From Bostrychus sinensis (lineage: Eukaryota > Chordata > Actinopteri > Gobiiformes > Eleotridae), in NCBI GenBank assembly GCA_020698575.1, contig CM036251.1, positions 1,736,288 to 1,800,287 on the forward strand: 64,000 nucleotides of DNA, given 5' to 3'. Under the pieces are notes generated by a model. That model had not been told where the DNA came from and searched no databases. It worked only from the letters and a program-made list of their open reading frames with translations. The position numbers and the translations under genes were made by a program. Of the stretch, positions 60,901 to 64,000 are shown one piece after another (the stretch's first letter is position 1; each line of letters opens with the position of its first letter).

Positions 60901-62222
60901 AGTGTTGTCTGTGTGAACAGGTTTCTGTCTCCTGAATCTAAAATCAGCTCTGTTTTTCCCACATAAAAGATAACATTGCTTATTGTTTTCACAGCTAATT
61001 TAACTGAGGGTAAAATTATATTACAGCATTTTGCATAAATAAAGAAGAAGAAGAAGACGAAGAAGACGAAGAAGAAGAAGAAGAAGAAGAAGAAGACGAA
61101 GAAGACGAAGAAGACGAAGAAGACGAAGAAGACGAAGAAGACGAAGAAGAAGACGAAGAAGAAGACGAAGAAGAAGACGAAGAAGAAGACGAAGAAGAAG
61201 ACGAAGAAGAAGACGAAGAAGACGAAGAAGACGAAGAAGAAGACGAAGAAGAAGACGAAGAAGAAGACGAAGAAGAAGAAGAAGACACATGTTGGGTGAA
61301 GTGCCTTGCCCAAGGGTGCACCCGGTAGCAGGGATTAAACTGCCTACCTCTGGGTTACTGGGCGAGCGTCTCAGCCACTGCAGAGCTTTTTCGTTTGCTT
61401 GCATTTAATCAAAGTCCAATGGAGATGGAGCAGCACCAACGCAGCGTCCTGATTGTTTTCTGAGTCAGTTTTTATGAGACGTGACCTGAGTTCACTGCGT
61501 CTCAGACTCCGCCTCATGCTCCTCCTGCTGTCTGTGTCTCTGCAGATCTCTCAGACCAAACACGGCTTTTCCTGCGAAGGCCAGGACTCCACAGAGCAGC
61601 AGCCGAGCATCAGGGTGAGAGGCCTGGTTTAGTCCTGGTTTAGTCCTGGTTTAGTCCTGGTTTAGTCCTGGTTTAGACCTGGTTTAGTCCTGGTTTAGTC
61701 CTGGTTTAGACCTGGTTTAGTCCTGGTTTAGTCCTGGTTTAGACCAGGTTTAGACCTGGTTTAGTCCTGGTTTAGTCCTGGTTTAGACCTGGTTTAGACC
61801 TGGTTTAGTCCTGGTTTAGTCCTGGTTTAGTCCTGGTTTAGACCAGGTTTAGACCTGGTTTAGACCTGGTTTAGTCCTGGTTTAGTCCTGGTTTAGACCT
61901 GTTGTCTTTCCTCACTTTCCTCTCTCTCTTCCAGAGTCCTCCTGTGTCTCCCTCCGTCTCTCGCTCGAAATCGCTCCTCCCCCTCCGCGCCACCAGGGGT
62001 CCCCACCTCCCCTCACGCCCCAGTACTACAACTACAAATACTACTACTTCAAATACTACTACTACTGCAGCGCCCCCTACCTGCAACAACGACAACCACC
62101 ACTTCACCAATAACAACCTCCAGAACCAGAACCAGCGCAGCGGCGAAGACGTGTGGATCCTGCATGAGAACCGCATTTCCCACAATCCTTCGCTCCTCCC
62201 ACATTACCGCCCACAGATGTAA
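25783..62222 (+). CDS. cttnbp2: Cortactin-binding protein 2, C-terminal twelve exons (5' part not in window)
   Basis: CTTNBP2 is a neuronal scaffold binding cortactin and striatin complexes at dendritic spines; its N-terminal coiled coil and ankyrin repeats are not in this window. Twelve exons join with consistent phases: 25783-25862, 29180-29266, 39806-39905, 44474-44629, 48407-48579, 50200-50366, 54310-54566, 55997-56221, 56798-56849, 58137-58236, 61546-61614, 61935-62222. Together they give about 580 residues and a TAA. Residues diagnostic of the vertebrate CTTNBP2 C-terminus include VEQYGN, EQLLDSFI, LQGSELRLQQH, FWQQLNSCL, GPHCFMSCP, AVVKAALSIVLN, FTGGSFPLS and LQTMCSSKSEPDISK. The P-loop-like HGVEGS lacks a Walker lysine. 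Introns are unusually rich in minisatellites. CTTNBP2NL is excluded because it lacks this C-terminal region. Confidence 0.88.
26030..26150. mobile_element. SINE fragment
   Basis: GTTGTGTCCTTGGGCAAGTC ... GTCTGCCCCAGGGCAGCTG is shared with the SINE at 23099-23360 and with 62560-62745. Confidence 0.6.
26221..27506 (+). repeat. 14-bp minisatellite array, about 92 units
   Basis: Unit GTTCACTGTCTCAT or GTTCACTGTCTCGT, with CCTCGT variants becoming dominant toward the right end. It has no stop codon in any plus-strand frame, so long spurious reading frames of repeated VHCLVFTVSCSL run across it. It lies in the intron after cttnbp2 exon 25783-25862. Confidence 0.97.
27766..28287 (+). repeat. 18-bp minisatellite array, about 29 units
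   Basis: Unit CAGAGTAACACATCTGAC with A/G variants at AACACA/AACGCA and AGCTGA/ATCTGA. The apparent protein QSNTSD repeated is a consequence of the 18-bp period. Intronic in cttnbp2. Confidence 0.97.
28290..29179 (+). repeat. Tandem array of duplicated 3' splice sites (about 17 decoys plus the true acceptor)
   Basis: Unit of roughly 45-60 bp: a (TAG/GTA)n run, then AAATATATTTGTGTATTTCAG, then GTGGAGCAG. That is the intron end plus the first 9 bases of the cttnbp2 exon at 29180. I count 17 copies before the true one (the first AG at 28336-28337). Each decoy reads GTG GAG CAG TAG in the exon phase (one copy CAA TAG, one CTG TAG, one GAG TAG), giving a stop within four codons. Confidence 0.95.
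29180..29266 (+). CDS. cttnbp2: cttnbp2 exon b
   Basis: 87 bp, 29 codons, phase 0 at both ends: VEQYGNLMLHGVEGSLQENI then AAVVAHCIK. VEQYGN and HG..GSLQ are conserved in CTTNBP2. The donor is GTAACA. Its acceptor is the last copy of the tandem splice-site array. Confidence 0.9.
29283..30074 (+). repeat. AT-rich array (TATACTTATA / TATACTCATT units)
   Basis: About 790 bp of alternating ACTTATATAT and ACTCATTTAT 10-mers starting 17 bases after the exon b donor. Stop-free in one plus frame for about 130 codons, low complexity. Intronic in cttnbp2. Confidence 0.95.
30111..30172 (+). mobile_element. tRNA-like SINE head
   Basis: Box A-like TGGCAGAGTGG at about 30120 and box B-like GGTTAGACTCC at about 30157 with spacing expected of a Pol III promoter. 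No complete clover leaf. Probably the 5' part of a tRNA-derived SINE. Confidence 0.5.
30345..39790 (+). repeat. Giant 18-22-bp minisatellite, about 9.4 kb
   Basis: Roughly 450-500 units built on CTCTGAGTGTGTTTGTG with a variable linker: T (18-bp unit), CGT or TGT (20 bp), TGCGT (22 bp). It fills the cttnbp2 intron between exons b and c, starting about 1.1 kb after the exon b donor and ending 15 bp before the exon c acceptor. The minus strand has no stop codon in any frame, giving spurious frames of 2449 to 3255 codons (repeated THSETHKHTQRRTNTLRD). The plus strand is G/T-rich. Confidence 0.98.
39806..39905 (+). CDS. cttnbp2: cttnbp2 exon c
   Basis: 100 bp after GTGTGTGTCCAG and before GTGAGA. 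Encodes SKQEGAGLQCDEVRVQVDQS then LTREQLLDSFIQA and one base of a glycine codon. EQLLD.FI is conserved in CTTNBP2. The 9.4-kb array abuts its acceptor, and a (CA)n run starts just after its donor. Confidence 0.9.
39914..39972 (+). repeat. CA microsatellite
   Basis: (AC)n of about 58 bp beginning 8 bases after the exon c donor. It directly abuts, and seems to have replaced, the outer end of the Tc1-like element that follows. Confidence 0.95.
39973..41450 (+). mobile_element. Tc1-like DNA transposon, degraded
   Basis: Terminal inverted repeats of about 85 bp: AGAAAAAGTATTGGCAC ... CTGAGTCACAAC at the left and their reverse complement ending GTGCCAATACTTTTTCTGTC at the right. The plus strand keeps broken transposase pieces: FKGGRHRGNHCCPKKYCC at about 40570, and SGVAQSPDLSPTQMLWPDLR at about 41018, which corresponds to the SPDLNPIEHLW DDE motif of Tc1. 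Several stops and frameshifts; not active. Confidence 0.9.
41453..42059 (-). mobile_element. pogo-like internally deleted transposon
   Basis: Ends are TACTGTATTTTCCGCGCTAT and its inverted partner ending GCGGAAAATACTGTA. On the minus strand (about 41890-41700) a short frame contains AWEQWATEGEHTFTKT joined to AQLFNSDTEDEEFEGFADEE, two segments that look like separate parts of a pogo/Tigger-type transposase C-terminus. The middle of the protein is missing. Related to the elements at 14192, 57297 and 62861. Confidence 0.65.
42060..42673. other. Intronic sequence, no gene seen
   Basis: AT-rich sequence with a short diverged ACTACATAATACTACTCATATTT tandem patch (42080-42150, units described only in part). 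No exon recognised. Confidence 0.5.
42674..43784. mobile_element. hAT-like element with internal 19-bp minisatellite
   Basis: Ends TAGGGCTGTCAAC and TTGACAGCTCCA, with 8-bp flanks CTTCAGAT (42666-42673) and CTTCAAAT (43785-43792) differing at one base, as expected of an old hAT target duplication. The interior has no recognisable transposase. A 133-codon frame at 42864-43265 shows no domain. Confidence 0.7.
43241..43488 (+). repeat. 19-bp minisatellite, about 13 units
   Basis: Unit CCTGACAGGTGACCCCGCC with ACC/ATG variants, inside the hAT-like element at 42674-43784. Confidence 0.95.
43793..44330. other. Intronic sequence, no gene seen
   Basis: AT-rich, with ACTTTTACTTAAGTA-type low-complexity motifs. 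Nothing coding recognised. Confidence 0.5.
44331..44451 (+). repeat. 18-bp array of AGGTCA half-sites (alternating DR1 and DR5)
   Basis: Unit AGGTCAGAGGTCACGGAG repeated about 6 times plus a degenerate first unit, ending 22 bp before cttnbp2 exon d. Each unit holds AGGTCA-G-AGGTCA (direct repeat with 1-bp spacer), and neighbouring units are separated by CGGAG (direct repeat with 5-bp spacer). Such spacings are classical nuclear receptor sites; binding here is untested. Confidence 0.9.
44474..44629 (+). CDS. cttnbp2: cttnbp2 exon d
   Basis: 156 bp after GTCTGTGCAG and before GTAAGG. Encodes (G)FLVPVGSEVRGRRVVVIVEH, LERASSLSALMGDVCHSLDQ and RGPQHPVPTGA. The VVVIVEHLE strand matches the IIIILENLE-like segment of CTTNBP2. 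If its donor is not used, the frame continues through the following 28-bp array to 46311. Confidence 0.88.
44648..46129 (+). repeat. 28-bp minisatellite array, about 53 units
   Basis: Unit AGCGCAGAACTGTTCACCCC then TACGTCCC, with AGCG/AGAG/AGGG/CGAG variants and CCTGTGT or CCTCTACGT alternatives. It starts about 18 bp after the exon d donor. No stop in any plus frame; because 28 is not divisible by 3, each frame shows a 28-residue period. Confidence 0.97.
46312..48406. other. Intronic sequence, no exon seen
   Basis: cttnbp2 intron. It includes a SINE-like piece at about 46850-46950 (TGGGCAAGACACTTCTCCC then a GTGAATG-rich tract) and T-rich low complexity at 47120-47210. Short open frames around 47500 and 48000 show no domain. 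Confidence 0.5.
48407..48579 (+). CDS. cttnbp2: cttnbp2 exon e
   Basis: 173 bp after CCTCCCTCAG and before GTGAGA. Encodes PHFFVEGGYLITTLSKPRLQ, GSELRLQQHLRWVTLRWDQE and PLRGMLGRQLRRRLSQQ. This is one of the strongest matches to CTTNBP2, where LQGSDLL.QQHFRWVQLRWD is conserved. Confidence 0.95.
48664..50000 (+). repeat. 11-bp minisatellite (CCAGGACTAAA) with larger duplicated blocks
   Basis: Fills the intron between exons e and f. The array is interrupted at about 48905-48975 by a second copy of the single-copy sequence at 48594-48662 (TTCAACACTGCCACCTGC ...), so flank and repeats were duplicated together. A block starting ACTCAACTAGAACTAAACC occurs at about 49046 and again at about 49401. 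Confidence 0.95.
50200..50366 (+). CDS. cttnbp2: cttnbp2 exon f
   Basis: 167 bp after GGTGTGTTCTAG. Encodes AGEGSHDGLLRRSAFWVTQF, WQQLNSCLCRLGTTDALLGP, HCFMSCPLSSSEDIV and two bases of Arg. WRQLNSCL and GP..F.SCP are CTTNBP2 signatures. The donor is CAG|GTTCGG, a poor match to consensus, but phase and homology with exon g require it. Confidence 0.93.
50474..50884 (+). repeat. AGAAGAGTATT minisatellite (12- and 9-bp units)
   Basis: Alternating GTATTAGAAGA and GTATTAGA units forming about 410 bp, beginning about 107 bp after the weak exon f donor. Confidence 0.95.
50885..51848. other. Intronic sequence, no exon seen
   Basis: cttnbp2 intron. An 82-codon frame at 51318-51566 has no recognisable domain. 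No complete element defined. Confidence 0.5.
51857..52825. mobile_element. hAT element, 969 bp, with perfect 8-bp target duplication
   Basis: Ends TAAGGTTGCTCCGATC and GATCGGAGCACCCTTA, flanked by CTTTTTAG at 51849-51856 and 52826-52833. Both subterminal regions are dense in CCGATCA/TGATCGG motifs, as in hAT transposase-binding regions. A short plus frame around 52243-52330 (CAFCGLNCTKWLLMERESKK) hints at a transposase start. No full transposase. Confidence 0.9.
52996..53057 (+). tRNA. tRNA-like sequence (probable pseudogene or SINE-derived)
   Basis: Box A-like TGGCAGAGCG at 53003, box B GGTTCAAAGCC at 53037, and a 5-bp T-arm (CTGGG/CCCGG, 53034-53050). The total of 62 nt is about 10 too short, the acceptor stem pairs at only 5 of 7 positions, and the anticodon arm is poor, so it is not a functional tRNA. 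Confidence 0.3.
53474..54085 (+). repeat. 11-bp minisatellite (CCAGGACTAAA), plus orientation
   Basis: About 55 units with a repeated longer block containing GGTCTAAAACAAGACTAAGC. It lies about 220 bp upstream of cttnbp2 exon g. Confidence 0.95.
54310..54566 (+). CDS. cttnbp2: cttnbp2 exon g (with serine-run microsatellite)
   Basis: 257 bp after TTTCCTGAGCAG and before GTGAGA. Begins WLSALWNSVVVPRVEAAVVS, then a (TCC)n tract of eleven serines at about 54388-54420, then a Pro/Ser-rich stretch, then GQRAVVKAALSIVLNRALLP and GCPLSRP. WMSKLWNGV..PRVQEA and QQAVVKAALSILLNKA are the human counterparts. The serine run is a coding trinucleotide repeat. Confidence 0.95.
54814..55912 (-). mobile_element. 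Tc1-like transposon fragment (inverted copy of 10031-10975)
   Basis: Left end CAGTTGTGTTCAGAATAAAA. On the minus strand, about 55808-55614 reads RRGPQSPDTENLWGDIKNAV then SEATPRNAEELLTVVQSSWA, the C-terminal third of a Tc1-family transposase with a Tc1-type NLW motif. An AT-palindromic insertion (about 55096-55146) is absent from the other copy. Not active. Confidence 0.82.
55997..56221 (+). CDS. cttnbp2: cttnbp2 exon h
   Basis: 225 bp after GCTGTGTCCTCAG and before GTACGG. Encodes EMERFLPDFTGGSFPLSALS, a Pro/Gly-rich linker, then VWRRRDNRLRRSNTSPRKRG and onward to GSFREG. DFKGGSFPLS and NTSPRRK are the conserved human CTTNBP2 segments. Confidence 0.94.
56798..56849 (+). CDS. cttnbp2: cttnbp2 exon i
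   Basis: Small 52-bp exon after CTGTGTCAG and before GTTTGT. Encodes SQSTSDVRFISNGKLH between two split codons. Accepted because its phases join exons h and j exactly. Homology alone would be weak. Confidence 0.75.
57297..57899. mobile_element. pogo-like non-autonomous transposon, left end lost
   Basis: Nearly identical to 62957-63556 in the same orientation from ACCAAGAACAGACATTTCATG to the right end (GACTTATAGTCCAGAAAATA). The left terminus does not match. The minus strand contains the acidic tail SDTEDEEFKGF. Confidence 0.78.
58137..58236 (+). CDS. cttnbp2: cttnbp2 exon j
   Basis: 100 bp after a T/G-rich tract and TTTGTCAG, before GTACAA. Encodes DGVALAVFSDEETDLIRELQ then TMCSSKSEPDISK, ending on a codon boundary. 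LGSDDEADLVKELQSMCSSK in human CTTNBP2 is the counterpart. Confidence 0.95.
58349..59310. mobile_element. hAT-like element (TAGGGATGTAACGATTC type)
   Basis: Left end TAGGGATGTAACGATTC. The right end is degraded (AATCGTGAATCGAATC ... GTTAGATTCCTA). Flanks TATAGTTT and TACGGTTT agree at 6 of 8 positions. No transposase frame recognised. In the intron between exons j and k. Confidence 0.6.
59400..59555 (+). mobile_element. LINE 3' tail
   Basis: A T-run followed by CATTGTAAATAAGAATTTGT ... GAAATAAAGGTTAAATAAAA, a 3' end common in fish non-LTR elements. Only the tail is visible. Confidence 0.5.
60160..60960. other. Probable decayed retroelement in cttnbp2 intron
   Basis: Starts with an (AT)n run, then AAGTTTGTCATATGCACAC ... 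AGTGCAATCAATTC, and a region at 60410-60530 resembling fish retroelement 3' sequence. No intact frame. The family is not assigned. Confidence 0.3.
61040..61286 (+). repeat. Polypurine (GAA/GAC) microsatellite
   Basis: About 245 bp of AAGAAGAAGACGAAG-type units: GAA runs broken regularly by GAC. The plus strand is almost pure purine apart from the C. Antisense frames give poly-Ser, poly-Phe or Leu/Arg runs that are artefacts. Confidence 0.97.
61290..61385 (-). mobile_element. tRNA-headed SINE fragment
   Basis: On the minus strand: GTGGCTGAGACGCTC, a box B-like TTTAATCCCTG, then GGGCAAGGCACTTCACCC. This is the same module order as the piece at 62560-62745. The polypurine array may have grown from its tail. 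Confidence 0.55.
61546..61614 (+). CDS. cttnbp2: cttnbp2 exon k
   Basis: 69 bp, 23 codons, phase 0 at both ends, after GTGTCTCTGCAG and before GTGAGA: ISQTKHGFSCEGQDSTEQQP then SIR. Poorly conserved region of the protein; accepted on splice sites and phase. Confidence 0.78.
61621..61905 (-). repeat. 11-bp minisatellite (TTTAGTCCTGG), minus orientation
   Basis: About 26 units fill the whole intron between cttnbp2 exons k and l, from a few bases after the donor to about 30 bases before the acceptor. It is opposite in orientation to the arrays at 48664-50000 and 53474-54085 in the same gene. Confidence 0.96.
61935..62222 (+). CDS. cttnbp2: cttnbp2 exon l (terminal, stop TAA)
   Basis: Coding part 288 bp after TCTCTCTTCCAG. 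Encodes SPPVSPSVSRSKSLLPLRAT, a Thr/Asn-rich stretch made by an (ACT)n tract at about 62030-62070, then NNDNHHFTNNNLQNQNQ, DVWILHENRISHN and a final QM. SRVKSFLPVPR and VNWNLHKNE are the human counterparts. The TAA is at 62220-62222. Confidence 0.92.
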   Translation, partial: SPPVSPSVSRSKSLLPLRATRGPHLPSRPSTTTTNTTTSNTTTTAAPPTCNNDNHHFTNNNLQNQNQRSGEDVWILHENRISHNPSLLPHYRPQM

Positions 62223-62520
62223 ACTCGACTTTTAAGGAACTCGACTTTTGACTTTTTTGGGACTGTTCTCTTGTGATTTGTTCTCGTGGTGACATTGTAC
62301 TGCAGTTGTGGGACCATAGTTTTATTCAAATTATTTAGAAAAGCTTGGAAAAAGAAAAGATCAACGGAGAAAAGGCTTCGGATGAACAGCAACGGAATTA
62401 ACGAAGTATTTTAAAGGAACGCAGTCAGGGAAGTGTTACCGGATTTTAGTGTGTAAAATGTGAAGTGTTAGTATTAAATTAAAAGTGGGTAAAGTGACAT
62501 CTAATCAGTGTTAAATGGGC
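62223..62520 (+). other. cttnbp2: cttnbp2 3' untranslated region (start)
   Basis: Sequence after the stop codon. No canonical AATAAA is seen here; ATTAAATTAAAA at about 62472 is the nearest weak candidate. Confidence 0.5.
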
Positions 62521-62559
62521 TCTGTTTCAGAAAGCAGCTTAAAGTTACAAAAGCATTTG

Positions 62560-62745
62560 AACTTGCAAGGGAGGTTGGTGGTTCAATCCCCGCTAACGAC
62601 ATTGTATACTGCCGTGTCCTTGAGCAAGACACTTCCCCCACCTCGCCTGAATGTGTCGGTGCGGTGGTGAGTTTGGTGGAGGTCGGAGACACCGTAGTCA
62701 CAGAACGGCAGCCACTCCTCTGTTCGTCTGCCCCAGGGCGACTTT
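62560..62745 (+). mobile_element. tRNA-headed SINE
   Basis: Box B-like GGTTCAATCCCC at about 62579, then GTGTCCTTGAGCAAGACAC and GTCTGCCCCAGGGCGAC, shared with 23099-23360 and 26030-26150. Directly followed by a hAT-like element. Confidence 0.65.
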
Positions 62746-62750
62746 ATTTA

Positions 62751-63849
62751 CAGGGCCGGTCCTGTACGTTTGGGGGGCCCTAAGCAGGACTGGTTTGGGG
62801 GCCAAGGATCTCAGTCATTTTTGAGACCATTTAACTTTGACTATATAATATTTTAATTTACCGTATTTTCCGGACTATAAGTCGCAGTAGCCAAAAAATG
62901 AAGAAGAAAAAACATATAAGTCGTATTTTTTTGGGGAAATTTATTTTACAAAATCCAACACCAAGAACAGACATTTCATGTTGAAAGGCAAGTTATAGTA
63001 ATAATAGAATAGAGAACAACAGCTGAATAGGTGTGCGCTATGCTAACGTAACACATTGATGGTTATTCAGCGACATGAAGCATAAACAACGAACTGAATA
63101 GGTGTCTCGTATGTTAACGTAATATATTAACAGTTATTCACATAACTATAGCATAAAGAACATAATATAACAAGTTCACCAAACTCACCATCTCACTCCT
63201 AATCGCTAAATCCTTTAAATTCTTCATCCTCGGTGTCGCTTCTGAACAACTCCGCCAACTCCGGAGGTAGACGAAGCGCCGCTTCCTCCTCTGCGTGGCT
63301 GTCGTCAGACTCAGCATCAGTTCCATTTCCAATTATTCCGCTCTTTCTCAGTTGTCTTTATAGCCTAAGTTGTTAGTGCTAATGTTTACATTTTAAATTG
63401 TCAGTGGTACAGGTGCAGCAGATGCTGGTACACAAGCCTAGAGCGCCCCCTAACCAACACCTGACATATTTTAATATATAAGTCACACCTGAGTATACGT
63501 CACACCCTGAGTCAGACGATGGAAAAAAGTACAACTTATAGTCCGGTATAATACGGTAATTTTAATAAAACACTGTTTTTCTAAGGAGCTGAAGGCGTTG
63601 AGATTTTTTTTTATTTGCAAACTCAGCGAGGGGCCCCAGGAAAACAGAAATTATTACACAGACTGCATTGGCCCCCACTTTCAGATAGACCCTAAGAAAA
63701 AAAAGAACCACCAATTACAAGCAGAATATTCATCAAATAGAGTTGGCAAATTAATCGAATAAGCAGATGATAGATAAGCCTTGGGGCCCTCGAATGTCTG
63801 TGGGGCCCCATGCAGCTGCTCAGTTTGCCTTTAGGGAGGACCGGCCCTG
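62751..63849. mobile_element. hAT-like element with nested pogo-like insertion
   Basis: Ends CAGGGCCGGTCCT and AGGACCGGCCCTG form a perfect 13-bp inverted repeat. No convincing 8-bp flanking duplication. The interior GGGGCCCCATGCAG is similar to sequence at about 730-760. Split by the element at 62861-63556. Confidence 0.7.
62861..63556. mobile_element. Complete pogo-like non-autonomous transposon
   Basis: 696 bp with ends CCGTATTTTCCGGACTATAA and its inverted partner (TTATAGTCCGGTATAATACGG), flanked by TA at 62859-62860 and 63557-63558. The minus strand carries a fragment with the acidic tail SDTEDEEFKGF. This is the reference copy for the truncated elements at 14192-14551 and 57297-57899. 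Confidence 0.85.
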
Positions 63850-64000
63850 TTTTTTAATAAGCACTTTAAAAACAACCAAGTCGACCAAAGAGCTGCACAC
63901 GATGAAAATATCAAATAGAAATAAAATCAAACTTAAAAATATACACTGTAAAAAATAAAAATAAAAAGTTTCTAAAACTCAAAAACTCACAGCAACAGGA
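63850..64000. other. AT-rich end of window, nothing recognised
   Basis: No gene or defined element is seen in the last 150 bases. Confidence 0.5.

Noticed and set aside
60885..61404. Poly-Ser, poly-Phe and poly-Leu/Arg proteins on the minus strand
   Set aside because: Three frames of the GAA/GAC microsatellite.

Overview
The window is nuclear DNA from a bony fish, most likely a teleost. It carries two recognisable vertebrate gene loci with ordinary GT-AG introns. The transposon load is typical of fish: Tc1-like, hAT, PIF/Harbinger-like and pogo-like elements, an L1/Tx1-type LINE and tRNA-headed SINEs. Tandem repeats are very abundant; by my hand count about 40 percent of the window is minisatellite. 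There are no bacterial or viral genes, operons or CRISPR arrays.

The left third (about 2.3-24.7 kb, minus strand) holds a tandem pair of glycosyltransferase family 6 genes (the ABO / GBGT1 / GGTA1 family). Copy 1 (2348-8926) can be assembled as five exons with matching phases, giving an intact 337-residue type II Golgi enzyme with a DVD metal-binding motif, an HAA donor-specificity tripeptide and the WHDESH motif. Copy 2 (14574-24655) has the same five exons but two frame disruptions, one of them inside the DVD motif, so it is probably a pseudogene. Its introns hold a PIF-like element nested in a foldback element, a 3'-truncated LINE with its own 25-bp satellite and a nested hAT MITE, a SINE, and a 12-bp G-quadruplex-prone array that is unexpanded in copy 1.

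The right two thirds (25.8-62.2 kb, plus strand) hold the last twelve exons of cttnbp2 (cortactin-binding protein 2), about 580 residues ending at a stop at 62220-62222. The earlier exons (coiled coil, ankyrin repeats) are not in the window, although 25.8 kb of upstream sequence is present. Either the GT6 pair sits antisense inside a large cttnbp2 intron, or the locus is rearranged or misassembled. The cttnbp2 introns are filled with minisatellites: a 14-mer, an 18-mer, a 9.4-kb array of 18-22-mers, a 28-mer, and an 11-mer that also occurs throughout the GT6 introns in both orientations.

The most unusual observations concern how these repeats meet the splicing signals. An intron has amplified the 3' splice site of its downstream exon about 17 times, and each decoy leads to an immediate stop. 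The 9.4-kb array ends in a variant unit that makes a consensus branch point. One exon reads in frame through its donor into a stop-free array for about 560 codons. An 18-bp array alternates DR1 and DR5 nuclear-receptor half-sites. Functional meaning for any of these is inference.
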